Of a stretch of 24,649 nt of DNA, positions 13,574-22,103 are shown piece by piece (positions within the stretch are counted from its first letter, which is position 1; the number at the start of each line of letters is the position of its first letter). The stretch spans positions 1 to 24,649 of the forward strand of contig JAGFXQ010000009.1 in assembly GCA_017861355.1 (NCBI GenBank), written 5' to 3'. The translations under genes were made by a program, and so were the position numbers. This DNA comes from Bacillota bacterium (GTDB lineage Bacteria; Bacillota; Clostridia; Lachnospirales; Lachnospiraceae). The notes beneath the pieces are model-generated. The model ran no database searches. It was not told where the DNA came from and was given only the letters and a program-made list of their open reading frames with translations.

Positions 13574-15274
13574 TTAAACATTAACTCTCATCACATTATA
13601 AGTATTATAAAGGTCCAATATTCCAAATCCCCAGTCTCTGTTAGGATAGACTAGATTTCCACTCCGCTTGGCCCCGCGTATCAGATAATTTTTAATCTCT
13701 ATTGTATCTAGGTTCGGCTGATTTTTCAGAACCACACCCCATTCCAAGGCAAGTGCCACAACGCCTGCGGTATGAGCAGAAGCAACGCCGGTTCCGGTAT
13801 AATTTGTATAACCCCCCTCGAGATTAGGAGCGATATAATTTACACCGGGTGCTGCCAGATCCGGCTTTACCACATTTGCTCTTGTATAACCCCGGCTGGA
13901 ATTCACATAAAGTGTACCGCTAATCGGATTATATGCTGTTACCGTGATCGGAATTGCCGCTGATCCGGGGTCCAGCAGAGTTGTATAGATATCTGCCTGT
14001 ACAAAATAGGTCCCCGCCGATATAAAGTCCCCCATTGGCAGCCAAATATGAAAGCTGGTGGCCAGATCTCCTTGCCCATATACGGTAAAACGCCAGCTTC
14101 CAGGTGAAATATTCTGAAACCTCAGCATGATAAGCTGATCTCCGGTCAGGGTCTCAACCGTCTGATATTCTACATATACGATTGTTTCTTCAAAGATAAA
14201 AGAAATCACACGATTCACTTTTAATCCCGCAGGTATTCTGGGAATGTATTCTCCGGAAGGCGACAGGATATCAATACTGTAGATACCCGGAGAATCTCCC
14301 CATAATTCCATCGTAAAGGCGTGGTCGGATTCACCAACATTCATCTCAACAATGGAAGTGTTACTGGCCGGGTCGATCGTTCCTCGAAAATGCCGTCCCC
14401 GATTGCCCTCATTTCCCATTGCTGTAACAATACCTGTCTTTGGAAAGTCCGCAAGGAGAGAAAGGAATGAACTCAACGGTGAATTCCCGTCATGGGCTCC
14501 TTGGGAAGTGCCAATTCCGATGCAGATAGAAATTGGACGATTCAACTCCCGTGCTAATTGAACACAATATTGGGCTCCCCACATAATCGAATTCTCCTGA
14601 TAACAGACTACATCTTCCGGTATGAAGAAAAAGTTACGTATATACTTCTTCGCCTGTTTCAGTTTTACGATCACAAGCTCGGAATCCGGTGCCACTCCGG
14701 CAAATTCTTTTCCGGGGTCTTCCGTTCCTGCCGCTATCCCTGCAAGCATCGTCCCATGTCCATTTTCATCCGTGCTCGGCACAATCTCTAAGGGATTAGC
14801 GGTTTTAAGAGCCTGATTAATCTGATCACTCCGATATTCGGTACCAAAGTCTGTATTAAAAGGTGACACTCTGCCTTGTATTGTCTGATCCCAGATGGCA
14901 GCTATCTTTGTTGTACCATCTGCTCTCTTGAATGCGGGCAGATTATAATTGATCCCGGTATCCACAATACCGATCAGCACATTCTGGCCACGAAGATTAA
15001 AGCCCGGATATTTACGAAGCTCAGTTACTGTGGATGCTTCTAATGCTATCTCACTGGCAAGACCGCAAAGGTTCGGTGTAGTAGAATAACCGTAGGTCCC
15101 GACTCCGCTCGCTTCTAACTGAGAGACCGGTATATGCAGTACAGCATAGGCTTCATTCATGATATGAACTGTAGCGTTCGGTACCCTCTGTAGAATTCTG
15201 GGATTATTCACATAATTGACTATCATATCCGCATAATCCTCGCTGACAATCCTTCCTCTCTCCTCCTCTGTCAT
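13574..15274 (-). CDS. Csp-like S8 subtilase, predicted pseudoprotease (catalytic Ser replaced by Gly)
   Basis: A 566-residue subtilase-fold protein with no signal peptide. The start is ATG 15272-15274, with GAGGTG just upstream; a GTG four codons earlier is not preferred. A prodomain-like N-terminus (~1-95, SEDYADMIVNYVNNP) precedes the catalytic Asp (D105 in IVDTG), His (H173 in ENGHGTM) and oxyanion Asn (N288 in MGNEGN). A beta-rich insert of ~150 residues (~305-460) recalls the jelly-roll domain of clostridial Csp germination proteases. The Ser site reads GTGVASAHTAG: G496, codon GGC at 13787-13789, stands where the paralogue has Ser. Peptidase activity is therefore unlikely. Clostridioides difficile CspC and CspA are known pseudoproteases of this family. 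A germination role here is inference; Lachnospiraceae carry many S8 homologues. Confidence 0.9.
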   Translation of the reverse strand: MTEEERGRIVSEDYADMIVNYVNNPRILQRVPNATVHIMNEAYAVLHIPVSQLEASGVGTYGYSTTPNLCGLASEIALEASTVTELRKYPGFNLRGQNVLIGIVDTGINYNLPAFKRADGTTKIAAIWDQTIQGRVSPFNTDFGTEYRSDQINQALKTANPLEIVPSTDENGHGTMLAGIAAGTEDPGKEFAGVAPDSELVIVKLKQAKKYIRNFFFIPEDVVCYQENSIMWGAQYCVQLARELNRPISICIGIGTSQGAHDGNSPLSSFLSLLADFPKTGIVTAMGNEGNRGRHFRGTIDPASNTSIVEMNVGESDHAFTMELWGDSPGIYSIDILSPSGEYIPRIPAGLKVNRVISFIFEETIVYVEYQTVETLTGDQLIMLRFQNISPGSWRFTVYGQGDLATSFHIWLPMGDFISAGTYFVQADIYTTLLDPGSAAIPITVTAYNPISGTLYVNSSRGYTRANVVKPDLAAPGVNYIAPNLEGGYTNYTGTGVASAHTAGVVALALEWGVVLKNQPNLDTIEIKNYLIRGAKRSGNLVYPNRDWGFGILDLYNTYNVMRVNV

Positions 15275-15309
15275 ATCGCACCTCACAGCGTTCTCAATTT
15301 ATTCTTTCT

Positions 15310-17016
15310 CTATATGACAATTCCTGTGCGCAAGCTATCGAATATATTATATACATCCAGAATTCCATATCCCCAGTCTCGATTGGGATATTGTATATTT
15401 TTATCTCTCCTGGCACCTCTCATTACTAGTTTTTTGAATTCTACCGTACTCATTCCCGGAAGATTATTACGGATAATTCCCCATTGTAGAAGCATTGCCG
15501 CAACACCAGTGATATGTGCAGCTGCCGCACTGGTACCGGTAAATTCTGCAAAGCCCTGCTCCAGGGTTGGTCCAATCAGATTAACTCCCGGTGCAGCAAC
15601 ATTTGGCTTAATTACTCCGATCCTGGTATAGCCTCTGCTTGCCTCAATATATAGACTGTCATCTGCGTAATTATAGGCTGTCACGGTGAGCGGTACCTCT
15701 GCATTTCCCGGAGATAGGATGGTAGTATATGGATCGGATCGCACGAAGAAAGTATTTTGGGTGATAAAATTACCCATCGGTAGCCAGATATGAAACCCAA
15801 AATTGAGATCCCCTCGTTCATAAACATTGAATTTCCATATACCCTGAGCAGGTTGATCAAACCGGATGATAATCAGTTGATCTCCACTTTCCGCTTCCAC
15901 CATCTGATAATCGATATTTAGTATTGTTCTTTCAAATACGAAGGAGATTTCCCGGTTTTCATCCATTCCAACTGCAATTCGCGGAATATATTCCCCGGAT
16001 GGTGATAAAATATCGATGGAAAAGATGCTGGGTGACTGTCCCCATAACTCCATCGTAAACCCACTCTCATTTTCTCCCACATTCAATTCCACAGTATCAT
16101 AGCTGGTAACCGAATTGATCTTACCGAAGTAATGCCTTCTGGAATTCCCCTCATTCCCAGCGCCTACAATCGCAATCACACCTGGTGTATTCGCAACCAG
16201 CGATAAATAACCAGACAAGATACCCCTGCCATCATGTCCTCCCTGAGATGAGCCAATCGCAATGCAGATTGCCAAGGGACGCTGGAGATTGAAGGATACA
16301 TTTAGAAGATACTCCAGCCCAAAAAGAATATCGTTTTCCTGAAAGCAGAGTTTGTCTTCCGGAACCCGGTAAAATCTCATCAGATAACGTTTGGCCTGCT
16401 TCAATTTTACCACGACGAATTCTACTCCCGGAGATACCCCGACAAAGTCATTCTCTTTGTTTTCATTCCCCCCCGCAATCCCTGCAACCATCGTCCCATG
16501 ACCTACCTGATCCCGGCTTGGAACAATTGAAAACGGATCTGTACTTTTAAGAGCCTCGTTAATCTGTTCTCTGGAATACTCCGTGCCATAATGTCTTCCT
16601 TCCGGCGGAGGTCCATTCTGTATCGACTGGTCCCAAATTGATACAATTCTGGTTGTATTATCTGCGTTTTTAAAGATAGGGTTGGTATAATCAATTCCGG
16701 TATCTATGATCCCGATGAGTACACCCTCACCGATCAGATTAAAGTTTGGAACATTCCGAATTCGAATAACATCAGAAGCTTCCAGGCTCCCGTGACTTAC
16801 CGGGGCATACAGATTAGGCATAGCAGAATATCCATGCTCCATAATCGTCTGGTTTGTGATATCCTGAACCGGAACATGAACCACTGCCTGAAGATAATTT
16901 ATGATTTCTATATAGGAATTTGGAAAGGAATTCAATACATTCATGTCTCCACTGTATTCAATCAGTAAATCTGCATAATCCTCGCTGACATTCGGGTTTA
17001 TTTCGTTCATAAGCAC
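15310..17016 (-). CDS. Csp-like S8 subtilase with intact catalytic triad
   Basis: A 568-residue cytosolic-type subtilase. The start is GTG 17014-17016, supported by AAAGGGG 6 nt upstream; the next ATG would be 12 nt away. A prodomain (~1-95) precedes D105 (IIDTG), H173 (QVGHGTM), oxyanion N288 (AGNEGN) and S496 (GTSAAAAHITG). The ~150-residue beta-rich insert between Asn and Ser is shared with its neighbour. It is collinear with the downstream copy, with the four active-site positions at identical numbers, so the pair is a tandem duplication. The 35-bp gap suggests one transcript with the protease first. In Clostridium perfringens, CspB-type enzymes cleave pro-SleC during germination; the substrate here is unknown. 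Confidence 0.92.
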   Translation of the reverse strand: MLMNEINPNVSEDYADLLIEYSGDMNVLNSFPNSYIEIINYLQAVVHVPVQDITNQTIMEHGYSAMPNLYAPVSHGSLEASDVIRIRNVPNFNLIGEGVLIGIIDTGIDYTNPIFKNADNTTRIVSIWDQSIQNGPPPEGRHYGTEYSREQINEALKSTDPFSIVPSRDQVGHGTMVAGIAGGNENKENDFVGVSPGVEFVVVKLKQAKRYLMRFYRVPEDKLCFQENDILFGLEYLLNVSFNLQRPLAICIAIGSSQGGHDGRGILSGYLSLVANTPGVIAIVGAGNEGNSRRHYFGKINSVTSYDTVELNVGENESGFTMELWGQSPSIFSIDILSPSGEYIPRIAVGMDENREISFVFERTILNIDYQMVEAESGDQLIIIRFDQPAQGIWKFNVYERGDLNFGFHIWLPMGNFITQNTFFVRSDPYTTILSPGNAEVPLTVTAYNYADDSLYIEASRGYTRIGVIKPNVAAPGVNLIGPTLEQGFAEFTGTSAAAAHITGVAAMLLQWGIIRNNLPGMSTVEFKKLVMRGARRDKNIQYPNRDWGYGILDVYNIFDSLRTGIVI

Positions 17017-17162
17017 AGACTACCCCTTTCCTTCTTTTATTAATATATATGGAGTAGTGGAGAATTTATGAGATGTATCACAGAATCAGAGCAAAGAGAC
17101 CCTTCGTAATTACAAATAGCGATACCATATTCCTATATTAATCACATCCGTGCTAAATAAAC

Positions 17163-17225
17163 AAAAGCAGCTACACAGATATCGCCGGGGTTATAAAATG
17201 GCTCATATTTGTGTAGCTGCTTTTT
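17163..17225. terminator. Strong bidirectional terminator
   Basis: The 15-bp stem AAAAGCAGCTACACA (17163-17177) / TGTGTAGCTGCTTTT (17210-17224) has a 32-nt loop and T-tracts on both strands. It lies between the natAB 3' end and the promoter region of the subtilase pair. Confidence 0.8.
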
Positions 17226-17227
17226 AT

Positions 17228-17263
17228 CTTCTTATATAGTTTCTTATATAGTTTCTTATATAG
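17228..17263 (+). repeat. Three tandem 12-bp repeats
   Basis: The unit TTTCTTATATAG occurs three times in a row at 17228-17239 (first base C), 17240-17251 and 17252-17263, just after the terminator. It is probably slippage-generated. Confidence 0.85.
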
Positions 17264-17289
17264 CTTCTTCTAACTATATATATAACCTG

Positions 17290-18516
17290 TTATGCATTAA
17301 ACATGATCTTCTCACTATTGAAAGCTTTGGTTATCAGTGCTGTGATTACTGCGGCTAAGACTCCGATTGTTGCTATGGTAGCACCAAACTGCGCCAGGGT
17401 AAGCTCACCCATCATCAAGTTCTGAATACTGACTGCACTGTTATAAATCGGTATGAAGAAATTAGCAAGCTTGGTATCACCCGTGCCTGCATAGGTCATA
17501 ATACTTCCCAGCATAACTAAAACATAAGCCGGCATCACATAAGTATTCGCCTCCTTGGAGGTTCTGGCTAAAACAGCAATCAGTGCAACGATGGATACAT
17601 AGAGATATACCACCACCATTAAGATCACAAGCAGCATAATAACTTCAATCGGAGTGAACTGCAGGCTTATGGATCCCAATGCACCACCGGTTGCTCCATT
17701 CATCAATATCGGCATTGCAACAACGATGGATACTACATATACTGCTGCTGAGATACAGGACATAATGGCAAGAGATATTAATTTGCCGAAGACAATCTCC
17801 CCTCTCTTGATTGGAGACACCAGCATACTGGATAATGTTCCTCTCTCTTTCTCTCCGGTGATCGCATCTACGCCAAGACCCATAGCCCCGGCAAAGAGCA
17901 TGATATTAAGAAGGAAGGGAACCAGCATGCCAAGCATTCTGCCATCCTGTTTCTTCTCATCCACAATAATAGAGGCTTCCGGATTCTTGTCGATATAGAA
18001 TACAGTAAGCTGTTCTATATTACCAAGGCGTCCTGCTAACAAGCTTTGTTGATACGGAACCAGAACTGTGTTAACAAAATTCTGTCTCGCAGCGGACGAA
18101 TAGTCCTCTGCTGTATTATAGAAGGTTTTCACTTCAGGGATAGGATCCCCGGCTGCCTGATAAGCAGCGATTGTGTCTACAAAGTTTTCATCAAATACCA
18201 CAAGTAAATCTACCGTTCCGCTGAAGATGCCATCTTTTAAGCTATCCGTATTATCGGAAGCCGTAAGATATTCTATATTTGCTTTATATCCGGTGGAAGC
18301 GATTACTTCCTCAAGATCCGCGGGAGCATTCTGAACATAGATAGAGGGTACATGTTCTTCTATGTCACTCATCATATTGCCGAGAAGCGTTCCCATCAAG
18401 GAGTACATACCGACAATCATGACAGCCGGCATAATAAAAAGACTGAATACCATTTTCTTATCATGAAATACTCTGGATAATTCTTTCATTACTATGACCT
18501 TCGTTCCATTCATCAT
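17290..18516 (-). CDS. natB: ABC-2 type exporter permease (NatB-like)
   Basis: The 408-residue membrane subunit of the adjacent ABC exporter. One helix near residues 20-42 is followed by a large extracytoplasmic region (~45-195) and a cluster of five to six helices (~195-400), the classic ABC-2/NatB layout. The signature near GLGVDAITGEKERGTLSSMLVS is typical: the conserved E-K-E-R-G-T-L. ATG follows GAGGAGG at 7 nt, and that Shine-Dalgarno lies inside the end of natA, so translation is coupled. NatAB exports Na+ in Bacillus; other substrates are possible. The gene symbol is by similarity only. Confidence 0.88.
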   Translation of the reverse strand: MMNGTKVIVMKELSRVFHDKKMVFSLFIMPAVMIVGMYSLMGTLLGNMMSDIEEHVPSIYVQNAPADLEEVIASTGYKANIEYLTASDNTDSLKDGIFSGTVDLLVVFDENFVDTIAAYQAAGDPIPEVKTFYNTAEDYSSAARQNFVNTVLVPYQQSLLAGRLGNIEQLTVFYIDKNPEASIIVDEKKQDGRMLGMLVPFLLNIMLFAGAMGLGVDAITGEKERGTLSSMLVSPIKRGEIVFGKLISLAIMSCISAAVYVVSIVVAMPILMNGATGGALGSISLQFTPIEVIMLLVILMVVVYLYVSIVALIAVLARTSKEANTYVMPAYVLVMLGSIMTYAGTGDTKLANFFIPIYNSAVSIQNLMMGELTLAQFGATIATIGVLAAVITALITKAFNSEKIMFNA

Positions 18517-18518
18517 AA

Positions 18519-19295
18519 TTATGCCTCCTCTCTATTATGCTCTTTGTAAAGTTCAAAGAAAGCATCTTCCAGTTCTGCTGATTTTGTCTCAGTCAGAATC
18601 TCCGACAGCGTGCCTTCAATTACCTTTACACCATTGATAATGATACCGATGCGGTCACAGAGCTTCTCCGCTTCCGTCATAATATGGGTAGAGATGATTA
18701 CGGTCTTACCCTCATCTCTCAATTTCTTTAAGTATTCCGTTACACTTCTTGCGGTAATAATATCAAGACCTGTGGTAGGCTCGTCGAAGATGACTACATC
18801 GGGGTCATGAACCAGACTTACTGCAATGGAAGCCTTTTGTTTCATACCGGTAGATAGTTCATCAATCTTCTTATCCTCGAAATCTTTGATACCAAAGTAA
18901 GAAAATAGTTTCTCTCGACGTTCATTAATCGTCTTTTCATCCTGACCATGCAGTCTGCCAAAGAAATTAAACATATACTTAGGCGAAAACTGCGGATCAA
19001 GTTTAATCTCATTCGTCAAAAAGCAGATACACTTTCTTACTTTCTCCGATTCCTTAACCGTATCAAAGCCACATACCTTAACCTCGCCTTGGGTCGGTTT
19101 TAATAAGGTTGCAATCGTACGAAGCGCCGTTGTCTTTCCTGCACCATTGGGTCCGAGCAGACCATAGATTTCACCGGGTCTTGCCTCTAAGGACAACTGA
19201 TTCAGCGCCTTTTTCATATTTTTCTTGGTCTTAAGCTCCAGCATCTGCTTCTTATTCAGCTTATAGACCTTTGTCAGATCCTTCACAACAATCAT
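18519..19295 (-). CDS. natA: ABC exporter ATP-binding protein (NatA-like)
   Basis: The ATPase subunit of the exporter. It has 258 residues from MIVVKDLTKVY; an ATG eight codons upstream (MERKAWEQ) is also open, but the GGGAG nearest the chosen start and family alignment favour the shorter form. The exact start is uncertain, because GGGAG is only 3 nt from this ATG. Walker A GPNGAGKT is at 48-55, signature LSTGMKQ at 147-153, Walker B VVIFDEP at 167-173, and the H-loop in STHIMTEAEKL. It belongs to the ABC-2/NatA branch. The partner permease starts 2 bp past its stop. Confidence 0.93.
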   Translation of the reverse strand: MIVVKDLTKVYKLNKKQMLELKTKKNMKKALNQLSLEARPGEIYGLLGPNGAGKTTALRTIATLLKPTQGEVKVCGFDTVKESEKVRKCICFLTNEIKLDPQFSPKYMFNFFGRLHGQDEKTINERREKLFSYFGIKDFEDKKIDELSTGMKQKASIAVSLVHDPDVVIFDEPTTGLDIITARSVTEYLKKLRDEGKTVIISTHIMTEAEKLCDRIGIIINGVKVIEGTLSEILTETKSAELEDAFFELYKEHNREEA

Positions 19296-19436
19296 TTGCT
19301 CCCACGCCTTTCTTTCCATAATGGATCAAACATTTACTTAACTTTAGTTGTTACCGGCTTATACCCCAACCCGGCATCCCACACTTCAATCGATAGGAAA
19401 CGGATCATGATATTCCGTCTCTTTCCATACACTTCC

Positions 19437-19464
19437 AGTATACAGAGAGCTTTTGTTTTGTCAA
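19437..19464 (-). promoter_or_regulatory. Sigma-A promoter of natAB
   Basis: A perfect TTGACA (19464-19459) and TATACT (19442-19437; one mismatch) are 16 bp apart on the minus strand, leaving a leader of about 140 nt before natA. Confidence 0.7.
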
Positions 19465-19515
19465 CCATGAATTCCCATTTCATATAAGCGTAATTATAAG
19501 ACTTCCGGGTTAATA

Positions 19516-19559
19516 AAAAAGTAGGATTTTATTAAAAATACATTAAAATCCTACTTTTT
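19516..19559. terminator. Bidirectional terminator of the deoB-HDG-dtd operon
   Basis: The perfect 16-bp stem AAAAAGTAGGATTTTA (19516-19531) / TAAAATCCTACTTTTT (19544-19559) has a 12-nt loop. It starts 14 bp after the dtd stop and has T-tracts both ways. Confidence 0.85.
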
Positions 19560-19572
19560 ATTAAATTTATTC

Positions 19573-20022
19573 CTATTGAATTAATCTTTCATCTAAGACT
19601 ATGGTAAAGGGTCCGTCATTGACTAAGGATACCTTCATATCTGCTCCGAATTCTCCGGCTTCTACCTTACCCAAGCGGCTTCGAACAAGATCCAAAACAT
19701 ACTCATACAGTTCTTTTGCCTTAGCCGCTCCTGCCGCATTGATAAAATCCGGTCGATTTCCTCTTCTGCAATCCGCATAGAGCGTGAACTGTGATACTAC
19801 CAGTACTTCGCCCTCCACCTCCTGAAGGGAAAGGTTTGTCTTTCCGTTTTCATCCGCAAAAATTCTTAGCTTTAATATTTTATCTATATATTTGTCAGCA
19901 ATCTCCTTCGTGTCCTCCGAACCGACACCGAGCAAAATCAAAAATCCTTTTTGGATGGAGCCGATGCATTGTCCTTCTACGGTTACGCTGGCTTCCAATA
20001 CTCTTTGAATTACTACCCTCAT
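19573..20022 (-). CDS. dtd: D-aminoacyl-tRNA deacylase
   Basis: A cytosolic proofreading enzyme that hydrolyses D-amino acids (and Gly mischarged on tRNA-Ala) from tRNA. It has 149 residues. The conserved SQFTL motif is at 77-81 (Thr80 by homology contributes to the active site) and the late motif GADMKVSLVNDGPFT is at 126-140, here with D-G-P where many sequences have a similar N-x-G-P. The N-terminus MRVVIQRVLEASVTV is canonical. It lies 22 bp downstream of the DNA glycosylase and is the last gene before the terminator. Confidence 0.96.
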   Translation of the reverse strand: MRVVIQRVLEASVTVEGQCIGSIQKGFLILLGVGSEDTKEIADKYIDKILKLRIFADENGKTNLSLQEVEGEVLVVSQFTLYADCRRGNRPDFINAAGAAKAKELYEYVLDLVRSRLGKVEAGEFGADMKVSLVNDGPFTIVLDERLIQ

Positions 20023-20044
20023 GTCCTAATCCTTTCAAATACCG

Positions 20045-20533
20045 TCATATAAATGTACGAATTACACTCCATTCCTGTACCAAACGTTCCAGAGAGAAGG
20101 ATGCATTCGCGGGACTGGTGGACGGAAGCTTATGTGCTTCTATACCAGTTACCGGATAGATATATTTCATATACAACTGATAGGATGTATTCCCATTGGT
20201 GATAATCCAGCTAATCTGCGCATTCTTCAGTATTCTGGATAAATCATTTGCAATCGCATTTTTTATACTCGAATCAGCAGACCCGACGATCTCGCAGCTT
20301 TGAATTACATCCCAAAGTGCAATCTTATTTCTCAATAAAAGTGCACGCTTATCATCAATGGTATTCGGCACCGGTTCATCAAACACCAAACTGATCACTT
20401 TCCAGAAACGATTCTGGGGGTGATGATAGAAGAACTGTGCTTCTCTGGATTTGACCGAGGGGAAAGAACCAAGCACCAGTACTTTAGAGTCTTGATCAAA
20501 TAGTGGGGGAAACGGATGCTCTATCCTTTCCAT
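20045..20533 (-). CDS. DNA-deoxyinosine glycosylase (UDG superfamily, hypoxanthine type)
   Basis: Removes deaminated adenine (hypoxanthine) from DNA, the first step of base excision repair. It has 162 residues. The superfamily motif LGSFPS (21-26) sits in VLVLGSFPSVKSREAQ, followed by HHPQNRFWKV, and the C-terminal motif LPSTSPAN is at 136-143; this combination marks the hypoxanthine-DNA glycosylase (family 6) branch rather than Ung. The alternative, a Mug-type mismatch glycosylase, is less likely because Mug has the NxxxSxxH-type motif 2. ATG follows AGGTG at 8 nt. It is between deoB and dtd with short gaps. Confidence 0.9.
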   Translation of the reverse strand: MERIEHPFPPLFDQDSKVLVLGSFPSVKSREAQFFYHHPQNRFWKVISLVFDEPVPNTIDDKRALLLRNKIALWDVIQSCEIVGSADSSIKNAIANDLSRILKNAQISWIITNGNTSYQLYMKYIYPVTGIEAHKLPSTSPANASFSLERLVQEWSVIRTFI

Positions 20534-20548
20534 TCATTCATCACCTCA

Positions 20549-21724
20549 TTATTCTATTATATCCTTCAGGAACGAGGTTCCGGCTACCTTCGAGGGTATC
20601 TGATAGTAGTCCAGAATAGTTGCAGCTATGTCAGAATAGGAAGCTCTGGTTCCAAGATTTAAGTTTCCTTTGACCTGGTTACCATACACTACCAAAGGAA
20701 TATATTCTCTGGAGTGATCTGTGGAAGGTGTAGAGGGATCGCAGCCATGATCTGCTGTTACGATCAGGATATCCTCCTCTCGCATTCCTGCAAGGATTCT
20801 GGGAAGCTGTTCATCAAAATAGGTCAATGCCTTAGCATAACCGTCAACATCATTACGATGTCCGTAAATCATATCAAAGTCTACAAGATTGACGAAGCAA
20901 AGGCCATTAAAATCTCTGTCCATACGCTCAATTAACTTCTCGATTCCTTCTGCATTATCATGGGTACGGACCGTATCGGTGATACCCTTTCCTGCAAAAA
21001 TATCATAAATCTTGCCGACTGCAAGTACATCCAGCCCCTTCTCTTTCATCTGATCCATGAAGGTCAGAGAAGGGATCAGAGAGAAGTCATGACGATTCGA
21101 GGTACGTTTATAGTCCGGTGCAGTACCTACAAAAGGTCTTGCGATAACACGACCTACAGCATGCTCTCCGGTTAATAATTCTCTCGCGATCTCGCAATAA
21201 CGGTAAAGTTCCTCCAGCGGTACGATTTCTTCGTGAGCAGCGATCTGGAATACACTGTCCGCTGAGGTATATACAATCAATGCACCGGTCTCAACATGCT
21301 CTTTACCATAATCCCGGATTACATCCGTTCCGGAATAGGGCAAATTACAGATAACCTTACGGCCGGTTCTCTCCTCAAAAGGTCTTAATATCTCCTCCGG
21401 GAAACCATTCGGATAAGTTGGGAAGGGCTGCTCTGAGATAATTCCTGCAATCTCCCAGTGACCCGTCGTAGTGTCTTTACCCTTGGATCTTTCTGTCATT
21501 CTTGCAACTGCTCCGTCAAAAGGCAGATCATTCTTGATTTCAGGAAACTTCTCTTTTACTCCGTCAATATGGAATAATCCTAACTTCTTCATATTAGGCA
21601 TATTAAAATACGAACTTGTGGATGCGGCATACAAGGTATGACTGCCGACATCTCCGTACAAATCAGCATCCGGCAGCTCACCGACGCCAACACTGTCTAA
21701 CACTACGATAAATACACGTTTCAT
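20549..21724 (-). CDS. deoB: Phosphopentomutase
   Basis: Interconverts (deoxy)ribose 1- and 5-phosphate in nucleoside breakdown and salvage; alkaline-phosphatase superfamily with two Mn ions. It has 391 residues, normal for the family. The metal and active-site elements are VVLDSVGVGELPDA near the N-terminus, KGKDTTTGHWE (~79-89, active-site Thr), VDFDMIYGHRND near 278-289, and TADHGCDPSTPSTDHSREY late. ATG follows GGAGG at 7 nt. It is the first gene of a three-gene operon with the DNA glycosylase and dtd. No upstream nucleoside phosphorylase gene is seen here. Confidence 0.97.
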   Translation of the reverse strand: MKRVFIVVLDSVGVGELPDADLYGDVGSHTLYAASTSSYFNMPNMKKLGLFHIDGVKEKFPEIKNDLPFDGAVARMTERSKGKDTTTGHWEIAGIISEQPFPTYPNGFPEEILRPFEERTGRKVICNLPYSGTDVIRDYGKEHVETGALIVYTSADSVFQIAAHEEIVPLEELYRYCEIARELLTGEHAVGRVIARPFVGTAPDYKRTSNRHDFSLIPSLTFMDQMKEKGLDVLAVGKIYDIFAGKGITDTVRTHDNAEGIEKLIERMDRDFNGLCFVNLVDFDMIYGHRNDVDGYAKALTYFDEQLPRILAGMREEDILIVTADHGCDPSTPSTDHSREYIPLVVYGNQVKGNLNLGTRASYSDIAATILDYYQIPSKVAGTSFLKDIIE

Positions 21725-21836
21725 CTGAATACCTCCATCTTTCTTATTCTCTTATTATTGTCAACAACAAAAGTTACCAAACATATTACTTGATACTCTG
21801 TTAATTACTTTTACTATGCAGATTGTTCTTAAGTTG

Positions 21837-21870
21837 GATGCAAGAGGTAAATTATAGAATTTTTTGCATC
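21837..21870 (-). promoter_or_regulatory. Inverted repeat at the deoB transcription start
   Basis: GATGCAA (21837-21843) and TTGCATC (21864-21870) are separated by 20 bp. With the -10 at 21883-21878 the expected start is near 21871, so the repeat covers about +1 to +35. It could be an operator or a leader hairpin. Confidence 0.45.
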
Positions 21871-21877
21871 TAATAAT

Positions 21878-21906
21878 ATTATAGTTAGTTTTGGAATGAT
21901 TGTCTA
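21878..21906 (-). promoter_or_regulatory. Sigma-A promoter of deoB operon
   Basis: TAGACA (21906-21901) and a perfect TATAAT (21883-21878) are 17 bp apart on the minus strand; leader ~147 nt. Confidence 0.78.
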
Positions 21907-22050
21907 TGCTTTATTCATCTGCTGTCTCTGTTGTAATCCTTAAAAAATTCTAAAATAACGCGAAGATTCATGATCTATTCGGTAAATCCAGTGTTATTTG
22001 TCTTTCGAAAATCATAATATTTTCTTAAGGAAAAAGTAAATTTAAGTATA

Positions 22051-22079
22051 TTGTTATCAGAATTATTCTGTGATATAAT
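22051..22079 (+). promoter_or_regulatory. Sigma-A promoter of the PAP2 gene
   Basis: TTGTTA (22051-22056) and a perfect TATAAT (22074-22079) with a 17-bp spacer on the plus strand, giving a ~100-nt leader. Confidence 0.75.
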
Positions 22080-22103
22080 AACCAAAGCACATTGAGGAAG
22101 TAT

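Noticed and set aside
15275..15309. The two subtilases as one gene split by a frameshift
   Set aside because: Each copy has a full prodomain, catalytic region and its own start signal; they are full-length paralogues.
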